A stretch of DNA of 32,596 nucleotides, taken from NCBI GenBank assembly GCA_045602885.1, contig JAZSCJ010000060.1, positions 1 to 32,596 on the forward strand, in the 5' to 3' direction. This document shows, piece by piece, positions 14,592 through 21,705 of this stretch (positions are counted from its first letter, which is position 1; each line of letters starts with the position of its first letter). Made by a program: the position numbers and the translations under genes. The notes beneath the pieces were generated by a model that saw only the letters and a program-made list of their open reading frames with translations, had not been told where the DNA came from and did not search any database. Origin of the DNA: JAJPXI01 sp045602885. GTDB taxonomy: Bacteria; Bacillota; Clostridia; Oscillospirales; Oscillospiraceae.

Positions 14592-14942
14592 ATGAAAGGA
14601 TGGACAACGCGCCTGATCACCCTGTGCCTGGTCCTTGCCACGCTGGCTTCGATGCTGGTAGTGCCAGTAGGGGCAGAGGAAGGAACGGCGCCGCAGGAGG
14701 AGGCTGAATACGGCTTCCTGGAGCTGCAGGCCCGTGCACTGGCCGGGCCTGCCATGACCAGAAAAACCGAATGGTTCGAAACCAGGTTCCGGCAGAGTGG
14801 AAAGGCACAATACAGAAAAGTAAAAATGCAACGGTGCGATTGGACAAAATGCCCATTTGGAACGAGGAAACTTGGGCAATATGACGGGGTTGAAAAGAGG
14901 GGGGATGAGTGGTATAATACTTTGGCAGCCATTTTCCGATGA
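14592..14942 (+). CDS. Short exported protein, possibly truncated
   Basis: An open frame of 116 codons starting at ATG 14592, 10 nt after GGAGG (14577-14581); an ATG at 14583 is too close to that site. The first 30 residues are a clean signal peptide (basic start, LITLCLVLATLASMLVV, cleavage near VGAEE). An acidic stretch follows. The second half is basic, shows no familiar motif and runs into the tRNA-Gly promoter at 14890-14918. That overlap suggests the original 3' end is lost and the frame continues into unrelated DNA. No homologue is recognised. Confidence 0.5.
   Translation: MKGWTTRLITLCLVLATLASMLVVPVGAEEGTAPQEEAEYGFLELQARALAGPAMTRKTEWFETRFRQSGKAQYRKVKMQRCDWTKCPFGTRKLGQYDGVEKRGDEWYNTLAAIFR
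14890..14918 (+). promoter_or_regulatory. Promoter of tRNA-Gly
   Basis: TTGAAA (14890-14895) and a perfect TATAAT (14913-14918) are 17 bp apart, about 27 nt before the mature tRNA 5' end. Confidence 0.87.
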
Positions 14943-14945
14943 TTT

Positions 14946-15019
14946 GCAGGTATAGTTCATCGGTAGAACGCGAGCTTCCCAAGCTCGATAGGAGGGTTCG
15001 ACTCCCTTTACCTGCTCCA
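14946..15019 (+). tRNA. tRNA-Gly (anticodon CCC)
   Basis: The GCAGGTA acceptor strand (14946-14952) pairs with TACCTGC (15009-15015), with a T discriminator and an encoded CCA (15017-15019). The anticodon stem CGAGC/GCTCG encloses TTCCCAA, giving CCC, which reads GGG. The T arm contains GGTTCGACTCC. It has its own promoter and terminator. Confidence 0.96.
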
Positions 15020-15022
15020 TGC

Positions 15023-15069
15023 CCGGACGCCGTTTTGACTACGCATCAAAACGGCGTCCGGTTTGTTTA
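15023..15069 (+). terminator. Terminator of tRNA-Gly
   Basis: A perfect 16-bp stem (15023-15038 with 15046-15061) has a 7-nt loop and is followed by TTTGTTTA. It begins 4 nt after the encoded CCA. Confidence 0.9.
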
Positions 15070-15103
15070 TTTGGGTGTGGATGAGTCCCTAAGGGGGCCG
15101 GAC

Positions 15104-15132
15104 TTGACTTTTCAAACACGGTTTTGTACTAT
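15104..15132 (+). promoter_or_regulatory. Promoter of the rbgA-rnhB-yraN operon
   Basis: TTGACT (15104-15109) and TACTAT (15127-15132) are 17 bp apart. A perfect TATAAT also occurs at 15130-15135 but would need a 20-bp spacer. The leader contains a hairpin at 15151-15186. Confidence 0.6.
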
Positions 15133-15150
15133 AATAAACATAGAAATAAC

Positions 15151-15190
15151 AAACGCTCCTCGCCGCATCGGCTGTGAGGGGCGTTTTCGT
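15151..15190 (+). other. Leader hairpin upstream of rbgA
   Basis: An 11-bp stem AAACGCTCCTC/GAGGGGCGTTT (15151-15161 with 15176-15186, one G-T pair) is followed by only TTTTCG. It lies between the promoter and the rbgA ribosome binding site and could be a weak attenuator; no ligand or sensor domain is evident. Confidence 0.4.
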
Positions 15191-15207
15191 GAAAGCAGGA
15201 GGAGAAT

Positions 15208-16095
15208 ATGGCAGAAAACCAAAACAATTCCCGATTCAATATCCAGTGGTATCCCGGCCATATGACCAAGACCCGGCGACAGATGGAGCAGGACATCAAA
15301 CTGGTGGATCTGGTGGCTGAGATCATTGACGCTCGCATCCCCATCTCCTCCCGCAATCCCGATATTGACACCATCGTCAAGGACAAGCCCCGTTTGATTG
15401 TGCTCAACCGTGTGGATCAGGCTGACCCGGAGCAGACCCGGAAATGGGTGGCCCATTTTCGAAAGCAGGGACACGCCGTGTTGGAGACCGATGCGAAAAC
15501 AGGCAAGGGGGTCAACCGCTTTTCCGCTGAGGCTCGTCAGGCGCTGAGTGAGCAGATTGCCCGTTGGAAGGAAAAGGGCCAGGTGGGCCGTCCGGTGCGC
15601 GCCATGGTGGTCGGTGTGCCCAATGTGGGCAAGTCTACTTTTATCAATCATGTGGCCAAGCGCAAGTCGGCCAAGGCCGGCGACAAGCCGGGTGTGACCC
15701 GCGGCAAGCAGTGGGTGGCCGTGGATTCCACCCTTGATCTTCTGGATACGCCGGGCATTTTGTGGCCGAAATTTGAGGACGAGCAGACCGGACTGCATCT
15801 GGCTTTTACCGGTGCGGTCAAGGCCGAGATCATGGACTTGGAAACGCTGGCACACTATTTGATGGAGCTGTTGAAAAAACGCTACCCCGACGCATTGCGT
15901 GCACGCTATCACATTGAGGTTTCCGACCAGGCACAGGGCTGGGAACTGGTGGAGGCGGCCGCCCGCAAGCGTGGCTTTTTGATCTCGGGCGGCGAAGTGG
16001 ATCTGGAGCGCATGTCCCGTATCCTGCTGGACGAGTTCCGTTCGGGAAAGCTGGGAAACTTTACGTTGGAAACGGTGGAGGAGATCGAAGCATGA
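15208..16095 (+). CDS. rbgA: Ribosome biogenesis GTPase RbgA (YlqF)
   Basis: A circularly permuted GTPase needed for late 50S subunit assembly, 295 residues. The N terminus has the family's IQWYPGHMTK block. The permuted order is visible: G4 as LNRVDQAD, then G1 GVPNVGKST near residue 136, then G3 DTPG. A C-terminal helical domain ends the protein. GGAGG lies before the ATG. Its stop overlaps the rnhB start as ATGA. This rbgA-rnhB adjacency is common in Firmicutes. Confidence 0.95.
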   Translation: MAENQNNSRFNIQWYPGHMTKTRRQMEQDIKLVDLVAEIIDARIPISSRNPDIDTIVKDKPRLIVLNRVDQADPEQTRKWVAHFRKQGHAVLETDAKTGKGVNRFSAEARQALSEQIARWKEKGQVGRPVRAMVVGVPNVGKSTFINHVAKRKSAKAGDKPGVTRGKQWVAVDSTLDLLDTPGILWPKFEDEQTGLHLAFTGAVKAEIMDLETLAHYLMELLKKRYPDALRARYHIEVSDQAQGWELVEAAARKRGFLISGGEVDLERMSRILLDEFRSGKLGNFTLETVEEIEA

Positions 16096-16685
16096 GCTTG
16101 TGGGAGATCGAACGGGAATATGCCTTGCAGGGCTACACCCGGATTTGCGGCGCAGACGAGGCCGGGGCCGGGCCGTTGGCCGGTGCGGTCTATGCCGCCG
16201 CCGTGGTTCTGCCGATGGGGCTGGAGATCGAGGGGCTCAACGACTCCAAAAAGCTGACCGAAAAGAAACGGGAATATCTTTTTGATGTCATTCGGGAAAA
16301 AGCCGTGGCCTGGTCGGTCAATGGGATCGACGTGGAAGAGATCGACCAAACCAACATTCTGGTTGCCCGTTTGAAAGCTATGGATCTGTGTATCGATATG
16401 CTGGAGCCCAAGCCGGATTTTGCACTGATCGACGGCAACCGGAACAAGGGCATTCGCTGCCCTAACATCGCCGTGGTCAAGGGTGATTCCCGCAGTGCCA
16501 ACATTGCCGCGGCATCGATTCTGGCCAAGGTCAGTCGTGACCGCTATATGATGGCCATGGATGCGGTCTATCCCGAGTACGGCTTTGCCAAACACAAGGG
16601 GTACGGCACCAAGGCTCACTATGAGGCCCTGCGCAAGTACGGCCCCTGTCCCATCCACCGTAAGACATTTTTGAAAAATCTGTGA
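16092..16685 (+). CDS. rnhB: Ribonuclease HII
   Basis: Removes RNA, including single ribonucleotides, from DNA duplexes. 197 residues, the usual length. The first catalytic Asp-Glu pair is D22-E23 in ICGADEAGAGPLAG, and further acidic residues lie in ALIDGN and AKVSRDR; DSRSANIAAASILAK is the typical core. Odd point: residue 26 is Ala where RNase HII usually has Arg, so the GRG motif that contacts the RNA-DNA junction reads GAG. It starts within the rbgA stop (ATGA) and ends within the yraN start (GTGA), so all three are probably translationally coupled. Confidence 0.94.
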   Translation: MSLWEIEREYALQGYTRICGADEAGAGPLAGAVYAAAVVLPMGLEIEGLNDSKKLTEKKREYLFDVIREKAVAWSVNGIDVEEIDQTNILVARLKAMDLCIDMLEPKPDFALIDGNRNKGIRCPNIAVVKGDSRSANIAAASILAKVSRDRYMMAMDAVYPEYGFAKHKGYGTKAHYEALRKYGPCPIHRKTFLKNL

Positions 16686-17050
16686 GCGGGGGAGATGTCC
16701 GGCTGTTGGGCCGATGGGGCGAGGCAAAGGCGGCCGATTGGCTGCGAAAGAAGGGATACCGGGTGGTGGCTGCCGGATACCGCTGCCGCTTCGGAGAGAT
16801 CGACTTGATTGTTGAAAATGAAAAGTACATCTGCTTTACAGAGGTTAAGCTGCGGCGCTCCGCGGACTTTGCCCAGGCCAGAGAGTTTGTGGACGGGCGC
16901 AAGCAGCAGCGTGTTCGTCTGACGGCAGAGCATTATTTGCAGGAAAATCCCTGCCGACTGCAGCCGCGCTTTGATGTGGCGGAGGTCTATGCGCCTGATG
17001 GCATATCCACCAAAAATCCGCAGATTATTTATTTGGAAAATGCCTTTTGA
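16682..17050 (+). CDS. YraN/UPF0102 family nuclease-like protein
   Basis: A small protein of about 122 residues with a restriction-endonuclease-like fold. Typical motifs are LGRWGEAKAADWLRKKGYRVV, YRCRFGEIDLI with the conserved Glu-Asp, and FTEVKLRR (the E-x-K part of a PD-(D/E)XK site). Family members are thought to act in DNA processing, but the precise role is not established. The start is GTG 16682, overlapping the rnhB stop. A TTG at 16706, 11 nt after GGGGGAG, is an alternative that would shorten it by eight residues. Last gene of the rbgA operon. Confidence 0.88.
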   Translation: MSGGDVRLLGRWGEAKAADWLRKKGYRVVAAGYRCRFGEIDLIVENEKYICFTEVKLRRSADFAQAREFVDGRKQQRVRLTAEHYLQENPCRLQPRFDVAEVYAPDGISTKNPQIIYLENAF

Positions 17051-17054
17051 GCAC

Positions 17055-17083
17055 TTGACCTACAGGGAAAAAATTGTGATAAT
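17055..17083 (+). promoter_or_regulatory. Promoter of thrC
   Basis: TTGACC (17055-17060) and GATAAT (17078-17083) are 17 bp apart, with TG one base before the -10 box (extended -10). The start point would lie about 28 nt before the thrC ATG. Confidence 0.75.
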
Positions 17084-17117
17084 AAAAGATACCCTTGAAA
17101 CGAAGGTTGTGAGTAAA

Positions 17118-18605
17118 ATGAACTATTTGAGCACACGAAACAAATCTCTGGAACTGACGGCGGCGCAGGCCATCGCCCGTGGTCTGTCCGAAGATGGCGG
17201 CCTGATGACCCCGGCATACTTGCCCAAGCTGAGCAAGAATGCGCTGGAGAGCATGAAGGAAATGTCCTATCAGCAGCGCGCCGTCTATGTAATGAACATT
17301 TATTTGGAAAACTTCACCGCGTCCGAGCTGACCGGATTTGCCGCCAAGGCTTACGGTCCGGATAAGTTTGATACCACCGCCGTCGCGCCCGTGCGCCCGG
17401 TGGACGGCAATACCTATTGCATGGAATTGTGGCATGGCCCCACCTGTGCTTTTAAGGACATGGCGCTGCAGATGCTGCCCCATCTGCTCTCGGCCTCTCT
17501 GGTCAAGACCGAGGAGGAAAAGACGGTCTGCATCCTGGTTGCCACCTCGGGTGACACCGGCAAGGCTGCGCTGGAGGGCTTTAAGGATGTGGACAAGACC
17601 AAAATTCTGGTCTTCTATCCCAAGGATGGCGTATCGGCCATTCAGCAGTTGCAGATGAACACCCAGGAGGGCAACAATGTCGGCGTGTGCTCGGTGGTGG
17701 GCAACTTTGACGATGCCCAGACCGGTGTGAAGAAGCTGTTTTCCGATGAAACCCTGCGTGCTGATCTGGAACAGCGCGGCTATTTCCTGTCTTCGGCCAA
17801 CTCCATCAACTGGGGCCGTGTTCTGCCGCAGATTGTCTACTACATTTCGGCGTATTGCGATCTGCTCTGCCAGGGCGCCATTGAAAACGGGGATGCCATC
17901 AATGTCTGTGTACCCACCGGCAACTTTGGCAACATTCTGGCCGCCTACTACGCCAAGTGCATGGGCGTGCCCATCAACAAGCTGATCTGCGCTTCCAACA
18001 GCAACAACGTGCTGACCGATTTCCTCCAGACAGGCACGTATGACCGCAATCGTCAGTTCTTTACCACCATGTCCCCCTCGATGGACATTCTGATTTCCTC
18101 CAATTTGGAGCGGTTGATCTTTGATCTGTCCGATCAGGACGATGCGCTGGTGCGCCAATACATGCAGCAGCTGGCAACGGATGGCAAGTATACTGTGTCC
18201 CCGGCCATCTGTGCCCGACTGGAAAAGCTCTTTGCCGCCGGCTTCTGTGATGATCAGCAGACCCAGAAGGTCATCGGGAAGATGTGGAAGGAGCACAACT
18301 ATCTGATCGATCCCCACACGGCGGGTGCCTTTGGCGTGCTGGGGCAGTACCGCAAGCAGTGCGGCGACCAGACCCCCACCGTGGTGGTTTCCACTGCAAG
18401 CCCCTTCAAGTTCTGCGACAGCGTACTGGGCGCTCTGGGTGTGACCGAGCTGGCCGAAGGCACGGCCATTCTGGATCAGCTGGCCCAGCTGACCGGTGTG
18501 CCTGCACCTGCTCCGCTGGCCTTGCTGAAAGATAAGCAGGTTCGCTTCCGTGACAATGTGGCCAAGGAATGCATGGTGGACAAGGTCCTGGAAATGCTGA
18601 ACTGA
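17118..18605 (+). CDS. thrC: Threonine synthase
   Basis: A PLP-dependent enzyme converting O-phosphohomoserine to threonine, 495 residues, the long ThrC form. The N terminus MNYLSTRN is typical. The PLP-binding Lys113 lies in GPTCAFKDMAL. The phosphate-binding SGDTGKAA and the active-site block SSANSINWGRVLPQIVYY are conserved, as is VPTGNFGN. The ATG at 17118 is chosen because it gives the standard N terminus; an in-frame GTG at 17109 is possible. No other threonine genes are nearby. It shares a transcript with the following phosphoesterase (9-nt gap). Confidence 0.95.
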   Translation: MNYLSTRNKSLELTAAQAIARGLSEDGGLMTPAYLPKLSKNALESMKEMSYQQRAVYVMNIYLENFTASELTGFAAKAYGPDKFDTTAVAPVRPVDGNTYCMELWHGPTCAFKDMALQMLPHLLSASLVKTEEEKTVCILVATSGDTGKAALEGFKDVDKTKILVFYPKDGVSAIQQLQMNTQEGNNVGVCSVVGNFDDAQTGVKKLFSDETLRADLEQRGYFLSSANSINWGRVLPQIVYYISAYCDLLCQGAIENGDAINVCVPTGNFGNILAAYYAKCMGVPINKLICASNSNNVLTDFLQTGTYDRNRQFFTTMSPSMDILISSNLERLIFDLSDQDDALVRQYMQQLATDGKYTVSPAICARLEKLFAAGFCDDQQTQKVIGKMWKEHNYLIDPHTAGAFGVLGQYRKQCGDQTPTVVVSTASPFKFCDSVLGALGVTELAEGTAILDQLAQLTGVPAPAPLALLKDKQVRFRDNVAKECMVDKVLEMLN

Positions 18606-18614
18606 GGTGATGGT

Positions 18615-19292
18615 TTGGCGCTGTATGCCTTGGGCGATACCCACCTGTCTTTGGGTGTAAACAAGCCCATGGACGTATTTGGCGGTGCGTGGGAACACTA
18701 CGTGGACAAGCTGTTGGACGGCTTTTCTGTGGTGCAGCCCCAGGATACCGTGGTACTTTGCGGCGATTTGTCCTGGGGCATGAGCCTGGAGCAGGCCGAG
18801 CCGGACTTTGCGTTTTTGAACGCGCTGCCCGGTCGAAAGCTGCTGATGAAGGGCAACCACGATTACTGGTGGAACACGGCGGCCAAGATGGAGCGTTTTT
18901 TTAAGGAAAAGGGATTTGATACCTTTTCACTTCTGCATAACAACTGCCATTTTTACGGGGAGATCGCTTTGTGCGGAACCCGGGGTTGGTTTTACGATGT
19001 CAAGGCCGACCCCAAGGTGTTCAACCGGGAACTGATCCGACTGGAAGCGTCGCTGAAGGCAGCAGGGGAGAAGGACAAGCTGTGCTTTCTCCACTATCCG
19101 CCCTGTTACCAGGGATATACCTGCAAAGAGATCATGGATCTGCTGCGGCGGTATGAGGTAAAAGCCTGCTACTACGGCCATCTGCACGGTGGAAGTCACC
19201 GCCTTGCGGTGGAAGGGGTCTGCGATGATGTGGAGTACCATTTGGTGGCTGCCGATTACCTGGATTTCAAACCGAAAAAAATCTTGCCGTAA
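18615..19292 (+). CDS. Calcineurin-like metallophosphoesterase
   Basis: A 225-residue cytoplasmic phosphoesterase. All metal-site motifs are present in order: ALGDTH near the N terminus (GDxH), LCGDLSWG (GDxxxx), KGNHDYW (GNHD), LHYPP (H) and YGHLHGG (GHxH). The substrate is not predictable. The start is TTG at 18615, supported by GAGGTGA (18604-18610) immediately upstream; the only nearby ATG (18610) is in another frame. The ribosome binding site overlaps the thrC stop, indicating coupling to thrC. Confidence 0.9.
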   Translation: MALYALGDTHLSLGVNKPMDVFGGAWEHYVDKLLDGFSVVQPQDTVVLCGDLSWGMSLEQAEPDFAFLNALPGRKLLMKGNHDYWWNTAAKMERFFKEKGFDTFSLLHNNCHFYGEIALCGTRGWFYDVKADPKVFNRELIRLEASLKAAGEKDKLCFLHYPPCYQGYTCKEIMDLLRRYEVKACYYGHLHGGSHRLAVEGVCDDVEYHLVAADYLDFKPKKILP

Positions 19293-19306
19293 AATCAAAA
19301 AAAGTG

Positions 19307-19335
19307 TGGAAATGTAAATGCGTTTCTGTTAGAAT
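19307..19335 (+). promoter_or_regulatory. Putative tig promoter
   Basis: TGGAAA (19307-19312) and TAGAAT (19330-19335) are 17 bp apart, in the 97-bp gap between the phosphoesterase and tig. The -35 match is partial. Confidence 0.45.
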
Positions 19336-19389
19336 AACAAGGATATATGATTATTATGGGTCGTTATGCGCCCCGAATGGAGGACAAAC

Positions 19390-20982
19390 ATGAACGTTAA
19401 GAGTGCCGAGAAGAAAGAAAACAGCACCGTAGAACTGGTCATCGAGATTCCTGCCGAGGAATTTGATGCCGCCGTCGAGCAGGCCTACCGCAAGAACAAG
19501 GGCAGCATTTCTGTGCCCGGCTTCCGCAAGGGCAAGGCTCCCCGTAAGATCATCGAGAGTATGTACGGCGCCAGCGTATTCTATGAGGATGCTGTGGACG
19601 CGCTTTACCCCACTGCCTACTCTGAGGCTGTTAAGCAGCAGGGTCTGGAGGTAGTGGCATATCCTTCCGTGGAGATCGTTTCCGTGGGCAAGGAAGGTCT
19701 GACCTTTAAGGCCATCGTTACCGTTAAGCCCGAGGTCAAGCTGGGCGAATACAAGGGCCTGACTGCCCCCAAGGCTGAGGTTGAGGTCACCGACAAGGAC
19801 ATCGAGCGTGAGCTCAAGCCCCTGATCGACCGTGCCACCCGTCTGGTCAGCGTGGAGCGCAAGGCCAAGAAGGGCGACACCGCTGTGCTGGACTTTGACG
19901 GCTATCTGAACGGTGAGCGTTTCGAGGGTGGCAAGGGCGAAGATTACAGCCTGGAGCTGGGTTCGCACACCTTTGTGCCCGGCTTTGAAGAAGCTGTGGT
20001 TGGCATGAAGGCCGGCGAGGAGAAGGACATTGACATCACCTTCCCCAAGGAGTATCCTGCTGATCTGGCCGAGAAGGATGTTGTCTTCAAGGTCAAGGTC
20101 CACGAGGTCAAGGAGAAGGTTGCTCCCGCTCTGGACGATGAGTTTGCAAAGGACGTTTCCGAGTTTGAGACTCTGGATGCGCTGAAGAAGGATCTGGCTG
20201 ACAAGCTGCGTGAGCGCCGTCAGACCGAGGCTGACCGTGACTTTGAAAGCGCTCTGCTGGAGCAGGTTTGCGACAATATGCAGGCCGAGATCCCCGAGGG
20301 CATGGTGGACTATCGCGTGGACGAGATGGTTCAGGACATGGCTCAGCGCATTTCCAGCCAGGGCATTCCCTTTGAGCAGTACCTGCAGTACATGGGCACC
20401 GATCTGAACACCCTGAAGGCTCAGATGCGTCCCAACGCTCTGGCCAATGTGAAGGTCGGTCTGGCTCTGGAAGCCATCGTTGCCGCCGAGAAGCTGACCG
20501 TTTCCGATGCTGAGATCGAGGAAGAGCTGGCCAAGATGGCCGAGCAGTACAACATGGAAGCGGCTAAGATCAAGGAAATGATCGACATGGAGGGTCTGAA
20601 GAAGGAACTGCAGACCCGTAAGGCCGGTAAGGTCGTTCTGGACAGCGCCAAGGTGGGCGAAGCCCCCAAGAAGGCTGCCAAGAAGACCACCACTAAGAAG
20701 GCCGCTGACGGTGAGGCTAAGCCCGCTGCCAAGAAGACCACTACCAAGAAGGCCGCTGACTGTGAGGCTAAGCCCGACACCAAGAAGACCTCCACTAAGA
20801 AGGCCGCTGACGGTGAGGCTAAGCCCGCCGCCAAGAAGACCACCACTAAGAAGGCCGCTGACGGTGAGCCCAAGCCCGCTGCCAAGAAGACCACCACCAA
20901 GAAGGCTGCTGACGGTGAGGCCAAGCCTGCCGCCAAGAAGACCACTACCAAAAAGACTGCCACCAAGAAAACCGAGGAATAA
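19390..20982 (+). CDS. tig: Trigger factor with lysine-rich repeat tail
   Basis: Ribosome-associated chaperone and peptidyl-prolyl isomerase that meets nascent chains. Residues 1-145 form the ribosome-binding domain with the signature GFRKGKAPRKIIE. An FKBP-type domain follows (about 150-240, with GDTAVLDFDGYLNGE), then the C-terminal chaperone domain to about residue 425. Unlike the usual ~430-residue protein, this one has 530 residues. Residues 436-520 are five 17-residue repeats of the form KKAADGEAKPAAKKTTT, and the end is KKTATKKTEE. GGAGG lies before the ATG. It is upstream of clpP and clpX, the usual neighbourhood. Confidence 0.96.
   Translation: MNVKSAEKKENSTVELVIEIPAEEFDAAVEQAYRKNKGSISVPGFRKGKAPRKIIESMYGASVFYEDAVDALYPTAYSEAVKQQGLEVVAYPSVEIVSVGKEGLTFKAIVTVKPEVKLGEYKGLTAPKAEVEVTDKDIERELKPLIDRATRLVSVERKAKKGDTAVLDFDGYLNGERFEGGKGEDYSLELGSHTFVPGFEEAVVGMKAGEEKDIDITFPKEYPADLAEKDVVFKVKVHEVKEKVAPALDDEFAKDVSEFETLDALKKDLADKLRERRQTEADRDFESALLEQVCDNMQAEIPEGMVDYRVDEMVQDMAQRISSQGIPFEQYLQYMGTDLNTLKAQMRPNALANVKVGLALEAIVAAEKLTVSDAEIEEELAKMAEQYNMEAAKIKEMIDMEGLKKELQTRKAGKVVLDSAKVGEAPKKAAKKTTTKKAADGEAKPAAKKTTTKKAADCEAKPDTKKTSTKKAADGEAKPAAKKTTTKKAADGEPKPAAKKTTTKKAADGEAKPAAKKTTTKKTATKKTEE
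20668..20979 (+). repeat. 51-bp tandem repeats in the 3' end of tig
   Basis: Five direct 51-bp units begin at 20695, 20746, 20797, 20848 and 20899, preceded by a partial unit at 20668 and followed by a degenerate end. They stay in frame and encode the Lys/Ala/Thr-rich tail. Units differ by a few substitutions (unit 2 is the most divergent), and the copy number may vary between strains. Confidence 0.95.
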
Positions 20983-21069
20983 GTTTCCACCGGCCGGATA
21001 TAATTCTTTGTATGACTGACCGGTGCGAACCGATTTCCCCTTTCGCGCCCGATAAAAGGAGAATGACCC

Positions 21070-21651
21070 ATGAGTTTAGTCCCTTATGTAGTAGAACAGA
21101 CCAACCGGGGCGAGCGTTCCTATGATATTTTCTCTCGCCTGCTCAATGATCGAATCGTCTTCCTGGGCGAGGAGGTCAATGCCACCACCGCAAGCCTGGT
21201 CGTGGCGCAGCTGCTCTATCTGGAAGCGCAGGACCCCGATAAGGACATTCAGTTCTACATCAACAGCCCCGGCGGCTCGGTGACCGATGGCATGGCGATC
21301 TATGACACCATGCAGTATATCAAGTGCGACGTGTCTACCATCTGCATCGGTATGTCTGCCTCGATGGGTGCATTTCTGCTGGCTGCCGGCGCCAAGGGCA
21401 AGCGCATCGCTCTGCCCAACGCCGAAATCATGATCCATCAGCCCTCTGCCGGCACCCAGGGTCAGATCACCGACATGGCCATCCATCTGAAGCGGTTGGA
21501 GACCATCAAGGCACGTATGAACCAGATCCTGGCTGATAACACCGGCCGGAGCCTGGAAGAAGTGACCGCAGCCTGCGAGCGCGACAACTTCATGTCTGCC
21601 GAAGAGGCCAAGGAATTCGGCCTGATCGACCAGGTCATTTATAAGAGATAA
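21070..21651 (+). CDS. clpP: ATP-dependent Clp protease proteolytic subunit
   Basis: A serine peptidase forming the ClpP tetradecamer, 193 residues. The catalytic triad is Ser98 in GMSASMGAF, His123 in MIHQPSAG and Asp172 in CERDNFMS. The oxyanion segment FYINSPGGSVTDG is also present. AAAGGAG precedes the ATG. The 87-bp gap after tig contains a TATAAT (20999-21004) without a good -35 box, and no terminator is seen. It works with ClpX, encoded next. Confidence 0.97.
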   Translation: MSLVPYVVEQTNRGERSYDIFSRLLNDRIVFLGEEVNATTASLVVAQLLYLEAQDPDKDIQFYINSPGGSVTDGMAIYDTMQYIKCDVSTICIGMSASMGAFLLAAGAKGKRIALPNAEIMIHQPSAGTQGQITDMAIHLKRLETIKARMNQILADNTGRSLEEVTAACERDNFMSAEEAKEFGLIDQVIYKR

Positions 21652-21656
21652 CCTAT

Positions 21657-21687
21657 GAAGAGCGGAGGGATTCCCTCCGCTTCTTCT
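21657..21687 (+). other. Hairpin between clpP and clpX
   Basis: A strong stem AGCGGAGGG/CCCTCCGCT (21661-21669 with 21673-21681), extendable by GAAG/CTTC with one bulge, has a 3-nt loop and is followed by TCTTCTGAATTT. It starts 5 nt after the clpP stop. It may partly terminate transcription or stabilise the clpP message. Confidence 0.6.
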
Positions 21688-21705
21688 GAATTTGAGGTGA
21701 GACCC

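Noticed and set aside
14556..15020. Minus-strand open frame across the tRNA-Gly gene (VEPSYRAWEARVLPMNYT-like peptide)
   Set aside because: This peptide is the familiar false translation of the antisense strand of a bacterial tRNA-Gly gene.
15130..15135. Perfect TATAAT as the rbgA -10 box
   Set aside because: The spacing to TTGACT would be 20 bp; TACTAT at 15127-15132 gives 17 bp and is preferred, though the exact start is uncertain.
17025..18860. Long open frame (611 codons) on the minus strand opposite thrC
   Set aside because: It mirrors the codon bias of thrC, is rich in His/Gln/Gly without domain structure, and the plus strand encodes a clear threonine synthase with promoter and ribosome binding site.
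20668..20979. Regular direct repeats resembling a CRISPR array
   Set aside because: The 51-bp units are contiguous with no spacers, remain in frame and encode the trigger factor tail.
20999..21004. TATAAT upstream of clpP as a promoter
   Set aside because: No acceptable -35 hexamer lies 16-18 bp upstream and no extended -10 TG is present.
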